Positions 57,073-64,000 of a stretch of DNA of 64,000 bases are shown in pieces. The translations under genes were made by a program, and so were the position numbers. Every line of letters starts with the position of its first letter. Position 1 is the first letter of the stretch. The DNA is from Aquila chrysaetos chrysaetos (Eukaryota; Chordata; Aves; Accipitriformes; Accipitridae): NCBI RefSeq assembly GCF_900496995.4, contig NC_044006.1, positions 32,239,120 to 32,303,119 of the forward strand, given 5' to 3'. The notes beneath the pieces were generated by a model. The model did no database searches. It was not told the DNA's origin and saw only the letters and a program-made list of their open reading frames with translations.

Positions 57073-57168
57073 GGCAATGGCTATAACTTACTAGATGGGG
57101 GGAAAAGAACAACAGCTATAACTTACTAGATAAGGAGAGGAAGGACAACAGCTGCAATTTACCAAGAC
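57073..57168 (+). repeat. U3 direct repeats, about 35 bp, two good copies plus a diverged third
   Basis: CTATAACTTACTAGA occurs at 57081-57095 and 57116-57130 (period 35). A weaker copy CTGCAATTTACC starts at 57152. Such direct repeats in gammaretroviral U3 are usually enhancer units; that role is inferred from position. Confidence 0.75.
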
Positions 57169-57317
57169 TGTATTTCTCCACATCAAAAGACATTCTACAT
57201 CAAAGGATACTCATCCTTGAGAAAATTTACCAAATCTGCATAGTAACAGACCTGCACGAGTGAAGAAAGAAGAAGCAGGACAAGGCGGAGACTTACAAGA
57301 AAGGGGTACATGAAATG

Positions 57318-57325
57318 TATATAAG
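57318..57325 (+). promoter_or_regulatory. LTR TATA box
   Basis: TATATAAG, about 90-100 bp upstream of the LTR polyadenylation signal, as expected for a retroviral U3/R boundary. Confidence 0.8.
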
Positions 57326-57414
57326 GAATGTAACGGTAACATAAAGTTGTGGGCCTGTGGTGGAGCATTGCCTCCCCGGCCGCCCAGCGCTGTTTTGCTC
57401 TTTTATTGCTTGCT

Positions 57415-57420
57415 AATAAA
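57415..57420 (+). terminator. LTR polyadenylation signal AATAAA
   Basis: AATAAA in R, preceded by GCTTGCT and followed by a T-rich stretch. Confidence 0.8.
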
Positions 57421-57486
57421 TTTGATTTTTTTTTTATCCAATACAAATTGGCTCCTCCAATTTGTCACGAGCGTCTATAACAAACT

Positions 57487-57504
57487 TGGTGCCGTGACTC
57501 GGAT
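57487..57504 (+). other. Primer binding site, tRNA-His type
   Basis: TGGTGCCGTGACTCGGAT lies four bases after the LTR end. It is complementary to the 3' end of tRNA-His, the primer also used by the HERV-H group. The 18 bases match the sequence I recall without mismatch. Confidence 0.9.
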
Positions 57505-57872
57505 CCAGGTTCTTTGGTGCGGACCGTCGCAAGCGGGGAGGCACCCTACCCTTGGATAGCCCCGTCTTGAGGAGGTGTCGTCGCCACACCCTGGACCCAC
57601 GAACCCCTCTAAATTACGATAACTGAGCAAAAGAACCTGCAGGACCCCTTAAATTTTGTGCACGAAGACCAAGCGAAGACCCAGGAGCGGGTGAGTATAT
57701 AAAGCGTGAGCCGTTTGGTTGGGGTGGTTATCCCGAGGTGCGACTGTGTGAGAGGTCTCTCTGAGATCACACGAGTGCGGACCCTCCAGTAGTGCAGTCA
57801 TCGTAGCCCGCGAGGGAGCGAGTCACGACCGAGGGGAAGTGAGTGTGTGTGTGGATAAAGGCACCTCGGAAG
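57505..57872 (+). other. Retroviral leader (packaging region and major splice donor)
   Basis: A 368-bp untranslated leader between the primer binding site and gag. A strong splice donor, GCGG|GTGAGTAT, lies at 57690/57691, and a second GTGAGTGT at 57839. There is no ATG between the primer binding site and the first donor, so subgenomic RNAs spliced from it take their start codon from the 3' exon. The packaging signal should lie here by analogy; no structure was computed. Confidence 0.7.
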
Positions 57873-59348
57873 ATGGGACAGAGGAAAAGCAAGCCCTCTG
57901 GACCCATGGGGATGGGGAAGAGAAATAAGTTACCAGACATACCCCCGGATAGTCCCCTAGGCCTGATGTTAAGATATTGGGACAGTTCACCAAGGAGAAA
58001 GGATAGGTCTAAGGAAAAGATGATTAGTTATTGTATTGAGATTTGGGGTGGAAAACCTCTCAGCAATCCTCATGTACTTTGGCCCGTGTTCGGGTCCTCT
58101 GAGGATTGGGTGTGTCAACAATTAAATATATGGGTAAACAATAAAAGACCACCAGCCAGCCCAGAGGAGAGTGAATATGCTGCCTTATGGATTCCCCAAT
58201 CTTGGGAGCCATCATTCCTCTTTGCCTTAAGGGAAAACAGATCAGATAAACCTCGAAAAAATGATGAGGACCCCCTTTGGCCCCCTCCCTATGCCCCTCA
58301 GGCCCCTCCGCCTCAGGACCCACCCCAAAGCCAGGAAATAGCCCAGGCCCAGGGGGGGTCAGATTCGGAACCTGATTCCCCAATCCCGGCACCCCCTCCC
58401 AGAAGGTCTGCACGTAATAGAATAATGCAAGGAAAGCAAAGATTGATTCCTCTTCAGGAAATGTTGGTGCCTGGTGGGGATGGACAGGGGGGACCGGGAA
58501 CGGGGTATGTGGCAGTCCCCCTTAATACAGGGGATGTAAGGAAATTTAAGAAGGAAATGGGGAATCTGTTAGATGATCCCCTGGGGGTAGCCGAAAGGTT
58601 GGATCAATTCTTGGGACCAAATTTGTACACATGGGATGAATTACAGTCTATCCTGGGCATATTATTTACTGTACAGGAAAGAGACATGATTAGAGGGGCG
58701 GGGATGAGAGTGTGGGACCAGCAGCATCAGGCTGGTCCGGCGGCGGATCAAAAATGGCCCTTAAATCGGCCAAACTGGAATAATCAGGATCCAGCTCATA
58801 GGAATAATATGTCAGACTTGAGAACAATTATAATTCAGGGGATACGGGAATCTGTTCCCCGAGGACAGAATATTAATAAAGCCTTTCGTGAACAGCAAAA
58901 GAAAGATGAGACCCCAACGGAATGGCTTGAAAGGTTAAGGAAAAGTTTCCAGCTATATTCTGGGGTGGACCCTGCCACTCCTGTAGGACAAGCGTTGCTG
59001 AAAACTCAGTTCGTGGCCAAGTCATGGGGAGATATTAGGAAGAAGTTGGAGAAAATTGAGGACTGGCAGGAGCGGGGGTTGGATGAATTACTTAGAGAAG
59101 CTCAGAAGGTGTATGTGAGGCGAGAAGAGGAAACGGAAAAGCGACAGACTAGGCTGGTGGTTGCAGCGGTAAGAGAGGGACAGAAAGGTGTGATAATGAG
59201 ACCCGGTCGGCCTGGTGGGGGGGATAAGGAAAGAATTCGGGGGAGAGGAGATAAAGCCGTGGAATGTTTTTATTGCGGGAAAAAAGGACACATGAAGAGA
59301 GAATGTAGAAAAAGGATTCAGGATGAAAAAGTGTTTTGGGAGGATTAG
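57873..59348 (+). CDS. gag: Retroviral Gag polyprotein (gammaretrovirus-like), intact ORF
   Basis: A 491-codon Gag, the structural polyprotein of the particle. I start it at the ATG of MGQ rather than the upstream in-frame GTG, because M-G is the N-myristoylation signal and MGQ is typical of gammaretroviruses. Order: matrix; a Pro-rich region with a PPPY late-domain motif (58281-58292); capsid from about the VAVPLNTGDVRKF segment; the major homology region around 58845-58985 (VPRGQNINKAFREQQ.., LYSGVDP); a charged helical stretch (about 59040-59150, many Glu/Arg); and nucleocapsid with one CCHC zinc finger (59265-59306). It ends at TAG 59346-59348, after which pol continues in the same frame. 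No internal stop or frameshift is seen, in contrast to pol and env. Confidence 0.92.
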   Translation: MGQRKSKPSGPMGMGKRNKLPDIPPDSPLGLMLRYWDSSPRRKDRSKEKMISYCIEIWGGKPLSNPHVLWPVFGSSEDWVCQQLNIWVNNKRPPASPEESEYAALWIPQSWEPSFLFALRENRSDKPRKNDEDPLWPPPYAPQAPPPQDPPQSQEIAQAQGGSDSEPDSPIPAPPPRRSARNRIMQGKQRLIPLQEMLVPGGDGQGGPGTGYVAVPLNTGDVRKFKKEMGNLLDDPLGVAERLDQFLGPNLYTWDELQSILGILFTVQERDMIRGAGMRVWDQQHQAGPAADQKWPLNRPNWNNQDPAHRNNMSDLRTIIIQGIRESVPRGQNINKAFREQQKKDETPTEWLERLRKSFQLYSGVDPATPVGQALLKTQFVAKSWGDIRKKLEKIEDWQERGLDELLREAQKVYVRREEETEKRQTRLVVAAVREGQKGVIMRPGRPGGGDKERIRGRGDKAVECFYCGKKGHMKRECRKRIQDEKVFWED

Positions 59349-59366
59349 CGGGGTCAGGGGCTCTAT
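59346..59366 (+). promoter_or_regulatory. Gag-pol TAG readthrough site
   Basis: The gag stop is TAG followed by C and a G-rich GGGGTCAGGGG. Gag and pol share one reading frame, the arrangement in which gammaretroviruses make Gag-Pol by stop-codon suppression. The base after TAG is C here, whereas murine leukaemia virus has G. A downstream pseudoknot would be expected but was not modelled. Confidence 0.7.
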
Positions 59367-60062
59367 GTGCTGAGGACCCCTGGTAAGAAAGAGCCCTTGA
59401 TAACTTTAAAAGTGGGTCCTCAGCATCAGGAGGTGATCTTTCTTGTAGATACCAGGGCCGAAAGGTCTACGGTACAATCATTACCTCCGGGATGTAAAAT
59501 ATCTGAGGATAAAGTTAATGTAATTGGAGCAAAAGGGGAACCTTTTAGGGTCCCCGTCATAAAAGATGTGGTGGTGGAATCAAGTTGCAGATACGGAATC
59601 GGAACGCTGTTGTTGGTACCTGAAGCGGAATATAACTTATTAGGTAGGGATTTAGTCGTAGAAATGGGGATTCGGGTGGATGTGGAAAAGGAAGAGTTGA
59701 AAATCAGGCTTTGTCCCCTTACAGAGGTGGACGAGAAGCAAATTAACCCCGAAGTGTGGTATACTCCCGAAACAGTTGGAAAACTGGATATTGAACCATT
59801 TGAAGTGGTTATTAAGAACCCAGAGATTCCAGTGAGAGTTAAACAATATCCCTTATCTAATGAAGGGAGAAGGGGACTAAAACCGGAGATTGAAAGACTA
59901 TTGGGAAAGGGGGTACTCGAACCCTGCATGTCCCCTTTTAATACCCCAATTTTACCAGTAAAAAAATCCGATGGTAGCTATCGGCTGGTGCATGACCTAA
60001 GAGAAATCAATAAACGGACTGTCAGCCAGTTCCCGGTAGTGGCAACCCACACACCCTGTTGA
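59349..60062 (+). pseudogene. pro-pol: Retroviral protease and N-terminal reverse transcriptase, frame-broken
   Basis: An in-frame continuation of gag. The aspartic protease is recognised by FLVDT..AE.STV around 59445-59475 and by the C-terminal NLLGRDLV motif (about 59633-59658). The active-site triad, D-T/S-G in retroviral proteases, reads D-T-R (59448-59456) because the third codon is AGG, so the enzyme is very probably inactive. RT fingers follow (VRVKQYPLS, GVLEPCMSPFNTPILPVKK, RLVHDLREINKR). The frame then slips at about 60041-60047 and runs into TGA at 60060-60062; the rest of RT continues in another frame. This is a broken copy of the pro-pol region. Confidence 0.88.
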
Positions 60063-62842
60063 GTCAATTGGGGCCCGAAAACCAATGGCATAGTGTAATA
60101 AATCTTAAAGATGCATTCTGGTCATGCCCTCTTAAGGAGGAACGTAGAGATTATTTTGCCTTTGAGTGGGAAGACCCAGACACTCATAGGAAACAGCAGT
60201 TAAGGTGGACTGTACTTCCCCAAGGGTTCACGGAATCCCCAAACTTATTTGGACAAGCCCTAGAACGGATTCTACGGGAATACCGGTTGCAAGATGGGGT
60301 CGTGCTAATACAGTATGTGGATGACTTATTGTTGGCAGGAGAGAATCAAGAGACAGTCAGAAAAGAAAGCATACGGTTGTTAAATTTCTTGAGCCTTCAA
60401 GGCCTCAAGATATCATGGTCAAAACTACAGTTTGTGGAAGAGGAGGTAAAATATTTAGGACACTGGATAAGCAAGGGGACTAAGAAGTTAGACCCTGAAC
60501 GAGTAAATGGGATTTTATCACTGAAAGCCCCGAAGAGTAAACGACAGATTAGACAATTGTTGGGGCTATTTGGGTATTGCAGGCAGTGGATCAAGAACTT
60601 TAGTGCGAAAGTGCGATTTTTGTATCAAAAGTTAACTATGGATGGATTGCTTAAGTGGACTCAAGAGGATGAAGAAAGATTAGAGGGTCTCAAGGCCGAT
60701 CTAGTTAACGCCCCTGTCTTGAGTCTGCCTGATGTGAGGAGACCCTTTTATTTATTTGTGGCCACTGAGGAGGGGACGGCATACGGGGTTCTGACCCAGG
60801 AGTGGGCAGGAAAAAAGAAAGCCGTAGGGTACCTTTCCAAATTATTAGACCCCGCCAGTAGAGGGTGGCCCACCTGTTTACAGGCAGTTGTTGCTGTAGC
60901 CCTGATAGTGGAAGAAGTGAATAAGGTAATGTTTGGAAGTGAATTAAGGGTGTTCTCCCCTCATAATATTCGAGGGGTTCTCCAACAAAAAGCTGAAAAA
61001 TGGATCACCGATGCTAGGCTTTTAAAATATGAGGGGATCCTAATCCATTCGTCTAAATTGGAGATCGGAACAACGAACTTGCAAAATCCGGCGCAATTTT
61101 TGTATGGGGGTCCTGAAGAAGAGTTAACACATAATTGCCTTCAGACCATTGAAGAACAAACAAAAATTAGGCCAGATCTAGAAGAGGTAGAATTGGGGGA
61201 GGGAGAAAAGCTATTCGCTGATGGGTCATCTCGAGTAATAGCAGGGAAAAGGAAGTCAGGATATGCAATTGTGGACGGAGGGAGCCTAGAAGTAAAGGAA
61301 TCCGGACCCCTCAGTCCTAGTTGGTCGGTGCAGGCATGTGAGTTATACGCAGTACTTAGGGCATTGGAACTTTTAAAGGATAAAGAAGGAACCGTGTACA
61401 CGGATTCAAAATATGCGTATGGAGTGGTACATAGTTTTGGGAAAATTTGGGAGGAACAAGGACTTATTAATTCTCAAGGAAAGGGTTTGGTTCATGAGGA
61501 ACTGATTGTCAAAATTCTACAAGCAGTAAGAGGGCCCAAGCGAATAGCTGTGGTACATGTTAAGGGACACCAAAGAGGAACAACCCCTGAAATTCGAGGG
61601 AGTAATCTTGCTGATCAAGAGGCCAAGGCGGCAGCACTACTTGCTGTGACCACCGCCCCGCCGGCAGGTGAAACGCCGGCAAGAATCCTAAGCCCACAGT
61701 TTAGTAAACCAGAAATGGATAAATTGAAGGAAATGGGAGTAGTGGAAAAGGAGGGTAATTGGGAACTACCCGATGGGAGACAGGTGTTACCAAAAGCACT
61801 AACATGGAAAATAATGAGAGGTATGCACTCAAAGACTCATTGGGGTGTCCAAGCGTTGGTTGATCAATTCACAATAAAATACATGTGTATTGGGGTTTAT
61901 AATGTAGCCAAGGGAATCGTACAAGGGTGCCTAACGTGCCAGAGGATCAATAAGCAGCATCTTAGAGAAAAAGTACAAGGGGGGCGGGAATTGGCACACC
62001 GACCATTCGCCAAAATACAGATTGATTTTACTGATCTCCCTAAAGTAGGGCGATATAAACACTTACTTGTAGTGGTAGACCACCTCACTCATTATGTCGA
62101 GGCGTTCCCTACTGCTAGGACAACTGCCAATACAGTGGTAAAAATACTTTTAGAGCATATCATACCGCAATATGGAAATATTGAAACTATTGATTCAGAT
62201 AGAGGCCCACATTTCGTTTCCAAAGTAGTAAAAGAAGCTCTAGCCCCCTTTGGAACTAAGTGGGAGTTCCACACCCTGTGGCATCCCCAAAGCTCCGGGA
62301 AAGTAGAACGAATGAATGGAGAAATAAAGAAACAATTAACTAAGTTAATGATAGAAACCAAAATGTCATGGGTAAAATGTTTGCCAATTGCTTTATTAAA
62401 TATTTGGACTCAGCCCCGAGCGGATACTGGAATTTCCTCATTTGAAATGTTATATGGCATGCCCTACGATATGGAATGCCCAGCCAATTATCCTACTTTA
62501 GATGAAGATAGTATTAACCCTTATATTGTTCAGATAATGAAAAGGAGAGAGTGATTGCGAAAGAAGGGAATGGTGGTACAGAGGCCACCCTTAGATATAT
62601 CCATACATTCAGTGAAGCCAGGTGATATGGTATTAATCAGAGCCTGGAAAGAATCCTCTCTAACTCCTAGGTGGGAGGGGCCCTTTCTTGTTTTACTTAC
62701 CACAGAAACTGCTGTCCGAACTGCAGAACGAGGATGGACTCATACAAACAGGATCAAAGGACCAATTCGGAGTTCTCATTGGGAGGCGACCAGAGACCCT
62801 GACAGCTTGAAAATCAAGTTCCGAAGAAAAGTGGAGGAGTGA
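60044..62842 (+). pseudogene. pol: Retroviral pol remainder: RT, RNase H, integrase (frameshift upstream, internal TGA)
   Basis: Continues RT in frame 2 after the shift. RT palm motif YVDD lies at 60314-60325 with the thumb/connection behind it. RNase H has its Asp at 61220 (FADGSS), Glu in ACELYA, Asp in YTDSKYA and Asp in NLADQ. Integrase has its HHCC finger (His 61826 and 61838, Cys 61928 and 61937) and the D,D35E triad (Asp 62024, Asp 62198, Glu 62306), all present. An in-frame TGA at 62552-62554 separates the integrase core from its C-terminal domain (62555-62839, with RWEGPFLVLLTT), and the final stop is TGA 62840-62842. All catalytic residues are kept in this half, but no complete Pol can be translated. 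Confidence 0.9.
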
Positions 62843-63393
62843 GACTGTCTTTTGTAAAAATCCTCACTGTATATGTTATCTTTGTATGTTACAGGTGTAA
62901 ACTTTGTAGAGAAAAGTGGTGGACACATTGCTCCTATGGGTATTCCCCTAGTGACATTTGCCACGAATGTTATAATTACGAACAGGAATTAATTGAGCAA
63001 GCATTACGTGTGGGAGTATCAACTGGGAAAATTATAAAAGACTCCAAAGAATGGTGGGATATTTTTGCTAAAGGCATAAACCCTGAGAGGTGTTGTCTTT
63101 ATGTAAATGAGTTATGCCCAACGAAGGCTGAAATAGTGCAAGTATCCCGCAGACGAACAGTGGTCAGAGTGGGGTGGGGAGCTTGGGAAGTGAAGGATAC
63201 AAACTGGGACGCATATAAGTCAAAGCAAAGTAAATATAAAGGAGGTTCCCCTGAAGAATACGACTGCTGCCGAGAAGATGGTACACCTCGCTGCTCTAAG
63301 CAACAGAGTAGGCAGAGAAGAGGGCAGAGACGTACTGCTGTGGGGATTAAGGTTGATGAACTACCTCCAGAGAAGGCTCATGGAGCCTCTTGA
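62803..63393 (+). CDS. Unrecognised cysteine-rich ORF between pol and env
   Basis: An open frame (frame 1) from 62803 to TGA at 63391-63393, overlapping the end of pol in a different frame. It has no ATG near its 5' end. A GTG at 62839 overlaps the pol TGA and would give 184 residues. A hydrophobic segment (about residues 3-18 from the GTG) resembles a signal peptide. About 14 Cys follow, including CKLC, CHEC, a CC pair before LYVNELC and another CC pair near the end, then Lys/Arg-rich stretches (RRR; RQRRGQRR at about 63310). A possible splice acceptor (TTACAG) lies at 62894, inside it. I do not recognise the product. It could be a diverged envelope-like or accessory protein, an N-terminal env extension, or a chance open frame; its length and composition argue against chance. 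Confidence 0.45.
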   Translation, partial: QLENQVPKKSGGVRLSFVKILTVYVIFVCYRCKLCREKWWTHCSYGYSPSDICHECYNYEQELIEQALRVGVSTGKIIKDSKEWWDIFAKGINPERCCLYVNELCPTKAEIVQVSRRRTVVRVGWGAWEVKDTNWDAYKSKQSKYKGGSPEEYDCCREDGTPRCSKQQSRQRRGQRRTAVGIKVDELPPEKAHGAS

Positions 63394-63553
63394 CTTATTA
63401 CTCCCAAACGAAACGTCCTCAGAGCTTCCCCAAAGTCTCCCATCTCTCACCAGGGATGAAGACAAAAATCAAAATGATTATCAGCACCCTCGGAATACCT
63501 GTCGCAAGGGTAAAGGGACACCACTTTTCTCAAACTTGAGATTAAGCACTTAG
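63278..63553 (+). CDS. Small overlapping ORF in env frame, possible env leader remnant
   Basis: 91 codons from ATG 63278 to TAG 63551-63553, overlapping the cysteine-rich ORF in another frame. It is in the same frame as env, and the TAG is directly followed by the env ATG. Internal ATGs (63356 and 63383) could also initiate. The C-terminal half is polar, with Leu/Pro-rich SELPQSLPSL and basic RKGKG just before the env hydrophobic signal. It may be the N-terminal part of a long env leader cut off by a stop, an upstream ORF, or chance. No family is recognised. Confidence 0.3.
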   Translation: MVHLAALSNRVGREEGRDVLLWGLRLMNYLQRRLMEPLDLLLPNETSSELPQSLPSLTRDEDKNQNDYQHPRNTCRKGKGTPLFSNLRLST

Positions 63554-64000
63554 ATGATAGGACTGTTACTAATGCTAATAGGGACAACCCAAGGCAAAGG
63601 GAACCCCCACCAACCTTACAAATGGATGCTCTATAGGTGAGAAAATCAAAAGATACTACAGCAAGTAATTGCTGCCGGGGCCCCAAGCTTTAATCAATCC
63701 TTATGTCAAATCGTACCCAGGAACCCATGTCTACATAACTTAGGCTTTTACTTTTGTCCCAGTTCTAACCCTGGAAAGGGGTATTGCAACCATCCCGACT
63801 CTTACTATTGTGCTTATTGGGGTTGTGAAACTATAGCTTCTGATTAGATTCCTGGGGGAGGTCCAGATAAATTCCCATCCATAGGATGGGGGCCTCATGG
63901 ATGTACACCTGCTTCACATGGTTGGGATGGAAGCCAAACAGGACCATGGAGTGGAAATTGCCCATATATTTATATTAATGTAACCAACCCGAAAGATCCT
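63554..64000 (+). pseudogene. env: Retroviral env surface subunit, partial and broken by two stops
   Basis: ATG 63554 starts a hydrophobic signal peptide (IGLLLMLIG), followed by NPHQPYKW, the usual N-terminal theme of gammaretroviral surface proteins. CAYWGCET (from 63809) is the gammaretroviral SU signature region. In-frame stops TGA (63638-63640) and TAG (63845-63847) interrupt it. An N-V-T sequon lies near 63978. The window ends inside SU, so the CXXC, furin site and transmembrane subunit cannot be assessed. As it stands no functional envelope protein is encoded. Confidence 0.85.

Larger units (their letters stand above)
56949..57482 (+). repeat. 5' LTR of class I endogenous retrovirus
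   Basis: The LTR runs from TGTAATAAACAGG (start uncertain by a few bases) to TATAACA at 57482, just before the primer binding site. U3 carries a 35-bp direct repeat, a TATA box lies at 57318-57325 and AATAAA at 57415-57420, about 95 bp downstream of it; a T-run and the GAGCGTC-containing end form U5. The 3' LTR is outside the window, so target-site duplication and insertion age cannot be judged here. Confidence 0.85.

Noticed and set aside
59426..59929. 167-codon minus-strand ORF within pro-pol
   Set aside because: Ser/Thr-rich antisense shadow of the retroviral protease/RT region.
63278..63393. Reading the basic and cysteine-rich segments as a Tat or Rev homologue
   Set aside because: Only loose composition similarity; no alignable motif, so no function is assigned.

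Overview
This is a stretch of bird nuclear DNA. Three things point to a bird: CR1 retroposon fragments, a solo LTR starting with the TGTTGTGG... sequence I recall from avian endogenous retroviruses, and two vertebrate genes that are neighbours on human 3p22. I cannot name the species.

Layout, left to right. Positions 1-12005 hold no coding sequence I can defend. Positions 12006-17813 (+) carry four coding exons of GASK1A (FAM198A), a Golgi-associated four-jointed/FAM20-like kinase-fold protein. The first coding exon is very GC-rich and has no initiator ATG before its membrane anchor, so the start must lie in an upstream exon. From 17.8 to 45.5 kb there is a gene-poor interval with two solo LTRs (about 24010-24659, and 26409-27155 with visible TATA box and polyadenylation signal), a 3 x 21 bp tandem repeat, a CATG-rich Z-DNA-like tract and several homopolymer runs. 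Positions 45530-47266 (-) hold the complete single-exon coding region of POMGNT2, the ER glycosyltransferase that acts on alpha-dystroglycan. A splice acceptor lies directly in front of its ATG, so at least one 5' untranslated exon lies at higher coordinates. GASK1A (+) and POMGNT2 (-) are convergent, as I recall them in human.

From 56949 to the right edge lies a class I (gammaretrovirus-like) endogenous retrovirus on the + strand, cut by the window end inside env. It has a 5' LTR, a tRNA-His-type primer binding site, a leader with a strong splice donor, a complete gag (491 codons, with MGQ start, PPPY, major homology region and one CCHC finger), an in-frame TAG at the gag-pol junction, and pro-pol and env. 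It is not intact: the protease active-site triad reads D-T-R, RT is interrupted by a frameshift, integrase has an in-frame TGA, and env carries a TGA and a TAG. Its most unusual part is about 0.7 kb between the end of pol and the recognisable env surface domain. This carries a 185-codon cysteine-rich ORF that begins with a hydrophobic signal-like segment, and a second overlapping ORF in the env frame that stops directly before the env ATG. Gammaretroviruses normally overlap pol and env, so this extra region is the best candidate here for something undescribed.
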